The position numbers and the translations under genes are program-made. Below are positions 57,934 through 64,000 of a stretch of DNA of 64,000 nucleotides, one piece after another. The notes below the pieces were generated by a model. The model saw nothing but the letters and a program-made list of their open reading frames with translations. It did no database searches and had not been told where the DNA came from. Origin of the DNA: Fusibacter bizertensis. GTDB lineage: Bacteria; Bacillota; Clostridia; Peptostreptococcales; Acidaminobacteraceae. Location of the stretch: NCBI RefSeq assembly GCF_029914245.1, contig NZ_JARYZI010000001.1:186001-250000 (forward strand), read 5' to 3'. Position 1 is the stretch's first letter. Every line of letters begins with the position of its first letter.

Positions 57934-59445
57934 CTATATCGACTCAAATCCAAGCTCACGCATGAACTCGTTGATTTGATCTCTGGATGCCTCAAGTCTA
58001 CCTTCACGTTCAGAAATACGTCTTGCCACAGCATTGATATCCACTATTTCTTCTTCCTCAGTGGTATCTACATAGCGACTAATATTGAGGTTATAGTCGT
58101 TCTCACGTATCTGATCTAAGGTAATTACCTCTGCATACTTTTCAACCATCTCAAAGGCATCATAAGCCTTAACAACAGCATTGATGTCTTCTGGTCTAAG
58201 TTTGTTCTTGTTGCCATCTTTAGCAAAGTCATTACTGGCATCGATAAAGAGTACCTTACCTTTTCTTTCAGTAGGTTTATGTTTGTTTAGCACCAATACA
58301 GCAGCAGGTATACCTGTACCATAGAAGAGGTTTTGTGGCAGTCCTATAATCGCTTCAAATAGGTCATCTTCTAAAATACCTTGACGAATACTACCTTCTG
58401 CACCACCACGGAAGAGTATACCATGAGGTACAACCGTCGCCATTTTGCCCTTACTATTTAATGAAGCAATCATATGCTCTACAAATGCTAAGTCTCCGTA
58501 GGATTGAGGTGGTACACCATAGCTAAAACGGTGATAGGTGTTGTTTTGAGCAGATTCAATGCCCCAGTTCTTTAGTGAGAATGGTGGGTTAGCAATGACT
58601 TTATCAAAGGTCTTCAGTGTTGCACCTTCAAGGTTCTTAGGTTCTCTGATAACATCGCCTTTATATATAACAGCACCACGAGCTTCATGAAGCAACATAT
58701 TAAGCTTACAAATTGCCCAAGTAGATAGATTAATCTCTTGTCCGTAAACTTGCACGTTCTTATGGTTGCCACCTTGCTTTTTAACATATTCGATGGCGTT
58801 GATCAGGAAGCCACCACTACCTGCTGTTGGATCATAGATAGTATCTGTATCCGTCGGCTGAAGGACTCTTACCATCAGTTCTTTAATTTCCTCAGGTGTA
58901 TAGAACTCGCCGCCTTTTTTGCCACCATCATCAGCAAATTGCTTAAGCAGGTACATATAAGCATCACCCATGATATCAGGCTTCTCTAGTCCTTCGTTAG
59001 ACAGGTTCATACTGTCGAAGATCTGCAGCAGCTGATTTAACTTGGCATCAGGCACACGCTCTTTATCGTTATAATTGGCCGTTGTAAGTACTCCAACAAG
59101 CTCTGAGTTTTTAGGTTCATCTTCTATAGCGTGGAAGGCTTTGTCCAGTTCAGGACCGATGTTTAAATTGAGGTTCTTAAGCTTTTCCCAGCGCGCTTGT
59201 TTTGGTACGAAGAAAGTATGGTAAGACGACGCATCCTCAAGCATGTCATTTAGAAAGGCTTCTGGAAGGTCTGCTTTCTCTTCTTTAATCTTCTTTTGCT
59301 CAAGGTCAAACTGATCATTCATCCTTTTTAGGAACATCATGCCAAATATGTAGTCCATGTATTGTGCTGAGCTTAGTGATCCCCTGAGTACATTTGCACA
59401 ATCCCACAGCTTGGTTTCAAGTTGTTGTAAGTTTAATTTCATCAT
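57934..59445 (-). CDS. hsdM: Type I restriction enzyme, methyltransferase subunit
   Basis: Adenine-N6 methyltransferase subunit of 503 residues. The N-terminal helical domain (QQLETKLWDCANVLRG) is followed by GGEFYTPEEIKELM, SAM motif I IYDPTAGSGGFLINA and catalytic motif IV VIANPPFSLK. This is the amino-methyltransferase pattern N-P-P-F. AAGGGGA precedes the ATG. It is the first gene of the operon, as usual for hsdM-hsdS-hsdR sets, and protects host DNA from HsdR. Confidence 0.96.
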   Translation of the reverse strand: MMKLNLQQLETKLWDCANVLRGSLSSAQYMDYIFGMMFLKRMNDQFDLEQKKIKEEKADLPEAFLNDMLEDASSYHTFFVPKQARWEKLKNLNLNIGPELDKAFHAIEDEPKNSELVGVLTTANYNDKERVPDAKLNQLLQIFDSMNLSNEGLEKPDIMGDAYMYLLKQFADDGGKKGGEFYTPEEIKELMVRVLQPTDTDTIYDPTAGSGGFLINAIEYVKKQGGNHKNVQVYGQEINLSTWAICKLNMLLHEARGAVIYKGDVIREPKNLEGATLKTFDKVIANPPFSLKNWGIESAQNNTYHRFSYGVPPQSYGDLAFVEHMIASLNSKGKMATVVPHGILFRGGAEGSIRQGILEDDLFEAIIGLPQNLFYGTGIPAAVLVLNKHKPTERKGKVLFIDASNDFAKDGNKNKLRPEDINAVVKAYDAFEMVEKYAEVITLDQIRENDYNLNISRYVDTTEEEEIVDINAVARRISEREGRLEASRDQINEFMRELGFESI

Positions 59446-59829
59446 ACGAATTCCCCTTTTATATTATGATTGTTATCTCTTCTAATATTGATTTTAGCGT
59501 AACAACAGCCGCTAATTCTATTATAGCGTATATGATTCTCACATTCCATAAATTACCGATAGGATATCAAAGTAAATAAGCCAACGACTCACCCAACAGC
59601 AAGCCGAAGGCTCTTTACTCCAATGATTACATGATGCCATTACACCCTTATGTCAAATCACCCATGGGTGTAACGATGGTGTAGTAGCCCAGTTCACTCT
59701 ATCAAAACTATTGACTCAATTAGACTCTATCAACTAGAGCCTTAACTCAAAAGCACTCAGTAGGCACCATTTGACTCGATTATTAGATTTAACGTGTAGT
59801 TTTATTATAAGTGTAGAATGAATATATAA
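59446..59829. other. Gene-free stretch upstream of hsdM with small repeats
   Basis: No protein-coding or RNA gene is convincing. It contains an inverted repeat TTACACCC/GGGTGTAA with an 18-nt loop (59640-59673). Two copies of ACTCTATCAA lie at 59696 and 59724, and two of TTGACTCRATTA at 59711 and 59771. The second of these runs directly into the ychF-end duplicate. This may be decayed junction sequence. The hsdM promoter must lie here, but I find no clear -35/-10 pair. Confidence 0.45.
59783..59799 (+). repeat. Right copy of the 17-bp ychF 3'-end direct repeat
   Basis: TTAGATTTAACGTGTAG, 16 of 17 identical to the end of ychF. It is followed 58 bases later by the conserved hairpin core, just as the true ychF end is followed 50 bases later by the same core. 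It is outside any gene. Confidence 0.7.
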
Positions 59830-59832
59830 AAC

Positions 59833-59911
59833 CAAAGGCTATATTAGCGTCTTTTCGGTCAGAGTCCTCGTTTCACTGCGGATGACCTACAACACGCTAT
59901 TATTGCCTTTG
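59833..59911 (+). repeat. Structured hairpin repeat, copy 2
   Basis: Outer stem of 18 pairs with two mismatches (CAAAGGC.../...GCCTTTG) and the 31-nt core at 59857-59887: GGTCAGAGTCCTC, GTTTCAC, TGCGGATGACC. It is followed by a run of T on the plus strand, yet no plus-strand gene precedes it; the nearest candidate is the truncated ychF-end duplicate. Confidence 0.85.
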
Positions 59912-59987
59912 TTTTTTTGTTATATAATTCTACCTTCATAAAGTTACTAATTTGAACGACGTGTCATAGAATATGCACAAAACATTA

Positions 59988-60076
59988 AAACCCCATGGCT
60001 ATATTAACATATGGAAGGTCATCCGCAGCATAGCGAGAACTCTGACCTGAAAGATGTTAATATAGCCATGGGGTTT
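59988..60076 (-). repeat. Structured hairpin repeat, copy 3 (end of the fasciclin-regulator operon)
   Basis: Perfect 23-bp outer stem (AAACCCCATGGCTATATTAA plus three more bases on each arm) and the 31-nt core at 60017-60047, here on the minus strand: GGTCAGAGTTCTC, GCTATGC, TGCGGATGACC. It begins 13 bp after the regulator stop and is followed on the minus strand by TTTTAATGTTTT, so it can act as terminator. Confidence 0.88.
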
Positions 60077-60089
60077 ATTTTCTGTTCAT

Positions 60090-61004
60090 TTATCTTCTAT
60101 CAATCTCTTGTTCAAATGTCACAATCGCATCCTGCAACTCACCGATTTCGGCGATATAAAAGTCGGCCCCAAGAAAATCAGTGGCTTCTTTTTGATTCTT
60201 GATGCCTCTTCCGCCTGCGAGGATTTTAACTTTTTTTCCTTCTGGTGTAGCACGTAATGATTGTATCAAATGTTCAGCGCTATTGAGGTTATCTTTCAAA
60301 GACACTGCTGTCACAATTAAGTCAATCTTGATGTCAGAAGTAAACTGTCTAAGACTTGAGATTGGAACACTGTTACCGATATAATACGTCAACCATCCAG
60401 CCATTTTAAAATACTCTCTAATCATCTTCAAAATAATTGTGTGTTCCTCCGAACTAGGTACTACAAATAAAGCTGCAAATTTTTTCTGAGTTTTCACCCT
60501 TGGAACACTGGTCATGATCAACCATCTGTCTATTAAATTAGAGATAAAATGTTCTTGAGCTATTGAAAGTTCTTCACGCTCCCATCTTCTCCCCGTTTCT
60601 CTCAAAATAGGAATATAAACTTTCTCTATAATGGCTATTGGATCAGATGACTTTTGATAGGCATTCAGAATCTTTTGAGTAGCAATTGCCTCATCACCTT
60701 TTACTAATAGTTCAAAGACTTCCTTCCACAGTTTATCATATTCAATACCAACACCTCCATTTGGTGATGCCGTATGAACTGCTAAAACTTCAGAATCTTC
60801 ATACTCTGATATCCCAAGTAAATAGTCGATACTAACATTCAGATACTCAGAAATCTGTCTCAATGGGGTTTCACTAGGAAATCTCGTGTTATTCTCATAA
60901 TTAGCAACTGAAGATTGAGCCAATTGAAGCGACTCGGCAAGTTCTTTTTGTGTGATATTTCTCTTTTTACGAATAGTTTTTAGTCTTTGCCCGAAATCGC
61001 TCAT
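60090..61004 (-). CDS. XRE-family regulator fused to a CarH-like cobalamin-binding module
   Basis: A 304-residue regulator. Residues 4-63 are an XRE/HTH_3 domain (LKTIRKKRNITQKELAESL, SSVANYENNTRFP, LNVSIDYLLG). A linker leads to a four-helix B12-binding module at about 88-165 with Trp141-x9-Glu151-His152, the W-x9-EH signature that caps adenosylcobalamin in CarH photoreceptors. The following Rossmann-like B12 domain (about 173-300) has Glu186-x-His188 at the lower-ligand position, though the usual Gly three residues later is Ile191. In CarH the DNA-binding domain is MerR-type; here it is XRE. As I recall, the residue after Trp is His in Thermus CarH (light-state ligand) but Glu142 here. AGAAGGTGA precedes ATG. 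It follows the fasciclin gene by 12 bp and probably represses both divergent promoters. Confidence 0.85.
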   Translation of the reverse strand: MSDFGQRLKTIRKKRNITQKELAESLQLAQSSVANYENNTRFPSETPLRQISEYLNVSIDYLLGISEYEDSEVLAVHTASPNGGVGIEYDKLWKEVFELLVKGDEAIATQKILNAYQKSSDPIAIIEKVYIPILRETGRRWEREELSIAQEHFISNLIDRWLIMTSVPRVKTQKKFAALFVVPSSEEHTIILKMIREYFKMAGWLTYYIGNSVPISSLRQFTSDIKIDLIVTAVSLKDNLNSAEHLIQSLRATPEGKKVKILAGGRGIKNQKEATDFLGADFYIAEIGELQDAIVTFEQEIDRR

Positions 61005-61016
61005 TATTCACCTTCT

Positions 61017-62045
61017 CTATGCTTTGATTTTTCTGTTTACTAAAACAGCACCCAGTAGAATAATTATAGTTAATATTCCCAAATTGGTCAAATCTAATGT
61101 ACCTGTTTTAGGGATATCAGTATTTTGTTCAACCACTTGATAATTAAAATTACTTGGCACTAAAACTGAATCAACCACATGTACAACACCATTTCCAGCC
61201 TCAAGGTCTACAGTTGTAATATTACTGTTGTTAACCATCGGATTTGATGTTAAGTCAAATTTAAGTTCAGTATTATTAAGCGTATTTGCCATTAATCCAT
61301 CTGAAAGATCTGAACTCATCACTTTTCCAGGAACTACATGATAAAGTAAAACTTTTGCAAGGTCTGGTTGTGCCATCAAATCTGATGCCGTAATATTTAG
61401 ATCAGAGAGTAATTTTTCAAATGCAGCATTTGTTGGTGCAAACACTGTAAAAGGACCTTCTCCTTGAAGTGCAGATACTAAGTCAGCTTTTTGAAGTAAA
61501 GATACCAACATACTAAAATCTGGACTTGATAAAGCAATATCAACTACTGTTGATGGAAAATCTAATTTAAAATTATCTGGGACAAGAACGGTATCTATTA
61601 CATGAATAACACCATTACTAGCCATTAGATCAGCTGACACTACATTGCTATCATTGATTTTTACGCCATCTTTTAGATCGACAACTAGGTCTTTTCCATT
61701 TAGTGTTTCCGCTGATAATCCATCTGATAAATCTGTTGATTTAACTTCACCTGAAATAACATGATAAAGTAAAACTTCACTCAATTGTGGATGATTTAAA
61801 AGTTGATCTGCAGTAATTCCAAGTTCACCAAGCAACTTTTCAAAAGCTTCATTGGTAGGTGCAAATACTGTAAATGGTCCATCACCTTGTAGTGCATCTA
61901 CTAAATTAGCTTTTTGAAGCGCTGCTACGAGTATGCTGAAATCAGGATTACTTGAAGCTATATCTACAATTGATTCATCTGCTGCAAATGTTGGAATAGA
62001 AAAACTCAACAATAGTACTAACATTAGACTTAAAAACTTTTTCAT
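61017..62045 (-). CDS. Surface protein with two fasciclin domains and sortase-type anchor
   Basis: A 342-residue exported protein. A signal peptide (MKKFLSLMLVLLLSF...FAAD) is followed by two fasciclin (FAS1) domains at about 25-157 and 163-300, each with the H1 pattern FTVFAPTNEAF or FTVFAPTNAAF and an H2-like YHV segment. The two domains are close to each other in sequence, indicating internal duplication. The C-terminus has IPKTG at 311-315, a hydrophobic stretch and NRKIKA, a standard sortase sorting signal. FAS1 domains mediate adhesion. GGAGG precedes the ATG. It is first in an operon with the cobalamin regulator and divergent from the sortase that probably anchors it. Confidence 0.9.
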   Translation of the reverse strand: MKKFLSLMLVLLLSFSIPTFAADESIVDIASSNPDFSILVAALQKANLVDALQGDGPFTVFAPTNEAFEKLLGELGITADQLLNHPQLSEVLLYHVISGEVKSTDLSDGLSAETLNGKDLVVDLKDGVKINDSNVVSADLMASNGVIHVIDTVLVPDNFKLDFPSTVVDIALSSPDFSMLVSLLQKADLVSALQGEGPFTVFAPTNAAFEKLLSDLNITASDLMAQPDLAKVLLYHVVPGKVMSSDLSDGLMANTLNNTELKFDLTSNPMVNNSNITTVDLEAGNGVVHVVDSVLVPSNFNYQVVEQNTDIPKTGTLDLTNLGILTIIILLGAVLVNRKIKA

Positions 62046-62087
62046 AACTTAACCTCCTTGGGTTATATCATATAAGTTTCACATTTT

Positions 62088-62104
62088 GTGATAACAATTA
62101 TCAA
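62088..62104. promoter_or_regulatory. Operator-like palindrome A
   Basis: TGATAA-CAA-TTATCA, a perfect 15-bp palindrome (62089-62103) using the same GTGATA half-site as sites B and C but in the inward orientation. It lies just downstream of the predicted fasciclin transcription start, 31 bp from site B. Confidence 0.6.
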
Positions 62105-62114
62105 CTACACTTTG

Positions 62115-62143
62115 AATTTATCACTAATCGTGATATTTGTCAA
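62115..62143 (-). promoter_or_regulatory. Promoter of the fasciclin-regulator operon
   Basis: On the minus strand a perfect TTGACA (62138-62143), a 17-bp spacer and TAAATT (62115-62120). The spacer is filled by palindrome B, which also covers the first two bases of the -10 box. Confidence 0.75.
62119..62135. promoter_or_regulatory. Operator-like palindrome B in the fasciclin promoter
   Basis: TATCAC-TAATC-GTGATA, with perfectly inverted half-sites. It starts 2 bp inside the -35 box and overlaps the -10 box by 2 bp, so a bound protein would block polymerase. Confidence 0.75.
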
Positions 62144-62152
62144 CACAAATAT

Positions 62153-62181
62153 TTGATTTTTATTACTTAACGTGATATTAT
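62153..62181 (+). promoter_or_regulatory. Promoter of the sortase gene
   Basis: TTGATT (62153-62158), a 17-bp spacer, TATTAT (62176-62181), 18 bp before the start codon. Palindrome C occupies the spacer with the same offset as B in the opposite promoter. Confidence 0.7.
62161..62177. promoter_or_regulatory. Operator-like palindrome C in the sortase promoter
   Basis: TATTAC-TTAAC-GTGATA, one mismatch from the perfect form of site B. It begins exactly 42 bp from site B, four helical turns. Confidence 0.7.
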
Positions 62182-62199
62182 TGTTTTGAGGTGATAGAA

Positions 62200-62985
62200 A
62201 TGAAGCCACTAAATATCAGAAAAATAATTAATATGATTATATTCTCTTGCATCATTATATTATTAAGCATTGCAATATTACTCTTTATCCGTAAAATATC
62301 TGCCAATAAATATGAAGAACTTCTCGCAGATCGCAATGAATTTCAAGCAGACACAATAATAGTTAATGATAATAGCAATGATATTTTTAGTGTTGTCCCT
62401 GACAGTACTATACCAAGTACAACTATACAGTTTAAAAAAAATCCAAATTCAAAGTACCTAGATATCAATACCGACTATGTTGCATGGTTAAAAGTTGAAG
62501 GCACCTCCATAGATTACCCTGTTGTAAGAGGTTTGGACAACTCAATTTATTTAAAAACTAATTTTTATAAAGATTATAGCGATTCAGGTGCTATCTTTAT
62601 GGACTACCGTAACCTCGGTCAATTTCAAGATGTTCACACCGCAATTTATGGTCATTATATGAAAGATGGTTCTATGTTTCATGATTTACACCTATACAAA
62701 GATCAATCTTTTTTTGAAGCTCATAAAAAAATAAACCTTTCAGGTTTATATGAAAAAAAAGAGTATGAGATTTTTTCTGTGTATATTGAATCTGCAAACA
62801 ACTACGAGCTTGATTTTGACTATGAAGCTATGACTTACATGCAGTATCTTGACTTCATAAAAAAAAGATCCCTTTATCAAAGCGATCTCGTTATAACTGG
62901 TAATGAGAAATTACTTACATTGATTACATGTAGCTATGAAATCGATAACGGTCGAATCATCGTACACGCAATAGAAGTTAATTGA
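62200..62985 (+). CDS. Sortase, class B-like
   Basis: Membrane transpeptidase of 261 residues joining sorting-signal proteins to the cell wall. It has a membrane helix at about 10-32 and a sortase domain with DYVAWLKVEGTSIDYPVVRG, GAIFMDYRN, the catalytic His in AIYGHYMKDGSMFHDL, Cys in LITCSYE and Arg in NGRIIVHAI. The extended helical insertion between the His and Cys motifs is typical of class B. GAGGTGAT lies 4 bases before this ATG; a GTG nine bases upstream is inside that binding site and is rejected. The likely substrate is the IPKTG fasciclin protein across the shared promoter region. Confidence 0.92.
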   Translation: MKPLNIRKIINMIIFSCIIILLSIAILLFIRKISANKYEELLADRNEFQADTIIVNDNSNDIFSVVPDSTIPSTTIQFKKNPNSKYLDINTDYVAWLKVEGTSIDYPVVRGLDNSIYLKTNFYKDYSDSGAIFMDYRNLGQFQDVHTAIYGHYMKDGSMFHDLHLYKDQSFFEAHKKINLSGLYEKKEYEIFSVYIESANNYELDFDYEAMTYMQYLDFIKKRSLYQSDLVITGNEKLLTLITCSYEIDNGRIIVHAIEVN

Positions 62986-63026
62986 ATTAAGTACTATGAC
63001 AGAATTCTTCTCTTAGAATTGTGCTC

Positions 63027-63332
63027 TTAGAAGTGATAAAAACACGCAGAACTTACTTTGCCTTCTTTAACAAATTTGACACCTTCCATTTCTAGTCTAA
63101 GAATTTGCTCAAACTCTCCATCTCCAGACAATGCAATTTCACCTTTTTTATTGACAATTCTATGCCATGCTAGGTTCTCTTTTGAACTTAGACTACTGAG
63201 AACACGTACAACTTGCCTTGCACCATTGGGATAACCAGCAGCTTTTGCAACTTCTCCATAGCTGCACACAAATCCAAAGGGTACTTCTCTAATTGCCTTT
63301 ATAATATCGATCGTCATCTGTGTGTAGCTCAT
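63027..63332 (-). CDS. Alkyltransferase-like protein (ATL)
   Basis: A 101-residue homologue of the DNA-binding domain of O6-alkylguanine DNA methyltransferase. The helix-turn-helix GEVAKAAGYPNGARQVVRVLSS is present with the conserved Arg finger. The active-site Cys of PCHR is replaced by Trp (AWHRIVNKKG). Such ATL proteins bind O6-alkylguanine and pass the lesion to nucleotide excision repair instead of removing the alkyl group. Its ATG overlaps the stop of the EamA gene upstream (ATGA). Confidence 0.9.
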   Translation of the reverse strand: MSYTQMTIDIIKAIREVPFGFVCSYGEVAKAAGYPNGARQVVRVLSSLSSKENLAWHRIVNKKGEIALSGDGEFEQILRLEMEGVKFVKEGKVSSACFYHF

Positions 63333-64000
63333 TTTTCCTTCACCTCAATTATACTATGATATACAACAGCACTTAAGACAATCACACCTCCGATAAAAGC
63401 GAAAACTGAAGGCTTTTCACCGGTGCCTAAGAATACCCAAAATGGATTTAAAAGTGGCTCAAGCACTGGTATAAGTATACCTTCTAGCACACTAACATTT
63501 TCGATTCCTTTAGTGAAAAATATATATGAAAGTCCCAATTGAAAAACCCCGAGTAATAAAACGCCAATGATGTTGGCACTTGTCAAAGTAATACCCGAAT
63601 AGAACGGAATCGCGATAAAAAATGTCAGTATATTTCCCCATATTACAATCTCAATTGGCTTTCGACCTTGAATTCTTTTTAAACTTATAATCATAAGTGC
63701 CATTGAAATTCCACTAACAACAGCTAAAGTATTTCCTATTAAACTCCCACTCTTCAGATCTCCCACGAAAAACAAAAGCATCCCTAAAAAAACTATAATT
63801 ACAGTAGAGACATCTTTTTTTGAAAATTTTTCTTTAAGAAAAAATGCACCAATGACCATTGCCCATGCTGGCGCAGTGAACTGAAGTAATATCGCATTAG
63901 CGGAAGTCGTTAATTTATTTGCAGATACGAAAAGCATCACCAAAAACATATAGTTTATAGCGCCCATCAGTACATACTTATTGGGTCTTCTAGGTAGCCT
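63329..64000 (-). CDS. EamA (DMT) family transporter, N-terminus cut by window edge
   Basis: Drug/metabolite transporter superfamily membrane protein. About 223 residues are visible and the frame is open to the window end; the family usually has ten helices in about 290-300 residues, so roughly 70 residues are missing. The end of the first EamA repeat (LQFTAPAWAMVIGAFFLKEKFSK) and the whole second repeat (VLEGILIPVLEPLLNPFWVFLGTGEKPS) can be seen. The substrate is unknown. It overlaps the ATL gene by 4 bp. Confidence 0.88.
   Translation of the reverse strand, partial: RLPRRPNKYVLMGAINYMFLVMLFVSANKLTTSANAILLQFTAPAWAMVIGAFFLKEKFSKKDVSTVIIVFLGMLLFFVGDLKSGSLIGNTLAVVSGISMALMIISLKRIQGRKPIEIVIWGNILTFFIAIPFYSGITLTSANIIGVLLLGVFQLGLSYIFFTKGIENVSVLEGILIPVLEPLLNPFWVFLGTGEKPSVFAFIGGVIVLSAVVYHSIIEVKEK

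Noticed and set aside
59394-59579. Small plus-strand frame across the hsdM start
   Set aside because: It overlaps the hsdM start on the opposite strand, has no ribosome binding site, and resembles no protein.
50637-59830. Prophage or integrative conjugative element
   Set aside because: No integrase, relaxase, capsid or replication gene is present; only the duplicated flanks suggest past insertion.
62191-62199. GTG start three codons before the sortase ATG
   Set aside because: The GTG is part of the GAGGTGAT ribosome binding site for the ATG at 62200.

Overview
The window is about 64 kb of AT-rich DNA from a low-GC Gram-positive bacterium, most likely an anaerobe of the Clostridia. The evidence is gene order (yicC-gmk-rpoZ-coaBC-priA-def-fmt; mraZ-rsmH-ftsL-spoVD-mraY-murD-ftsW-murG-ftsQ; sepF-yggT-ylmH-divIVA-ileS), strong GGAGG ribosome binding sites, a T-box leader, PyrR, PepV, RqcH and sortase. 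A Fusibacter-like lineage would fit, but I cannot fix the genus. No rRNA, tRNA, CRISPR array, transposase or integrase was seen.

Layout. 1-7.0 kb: translation, replication-restart and coenzyme A genes on the minus strand, ending in a fmt gene cut by the window edge. 7.0-12.2 kb: plus-strand rqcH, a periplasmic-binding-like protein, a DUF308 membrane protein and an unusual chemoreceptor with a C-terminal sensor. 12.3-19.8 kb: pyrR, rluD, a split ThrE-type exporter, a MaoC/SDR pair, an orphan small protein, PhoH and PepV. 20-49.4 kb: a nearly continuous minus-strand block for division and envelope synthesis, from two M16 peptidases and lgt through mraZ and the dcw cluster to ftsZ, nrdR, der, gpsA, sepF, divIVA and a T-box-controlled ileS. 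The dcw cluster has no murE, murF, murB or ftsA, and the spoIIGA-sigE-sigG genes that follow ftsZ in many spore formers are not here.

49.5-60 kb: ychF, then a six-gene co-directional type I restriction-modification operon (hsdM, hsdS, a PD-(D/E)XK-like protein, hsdR, dinD, a YgjP-type metalloprotease). A 17-bp copy of the 3' end of ychF lies beyond the far side of this operon. Each side also carries a long hairpin with a conserved 31-nt apical core. This looks like an inserted island with duplicated flanks. A third hairpin of the same family lies just after the next operon.

60-63 kb holds the most interesting system. A regulator fuses an XRE helix-turn-helix to a CarH-type adenosylcobalamin-binding module (W-x9-EH signature plus E-x-H). 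It is co-directional with a two-domain fasciclin surface protein ending in IPKTG, and divergent from a class B-like sortase. The intergenic region has two divergent promoters, each with the same kind of palindrome (TATCAC-N5-GTGATA) at exactly the same place in the -35/-10 spacer, plus a third palindrome just downstream of the fasciclin promoter. This suggests a B12- and possibly light-controlled switch for a sortase-anchored adhesin. The window ends with an alkyltransferase-like protein and a truncated EamA transporter.
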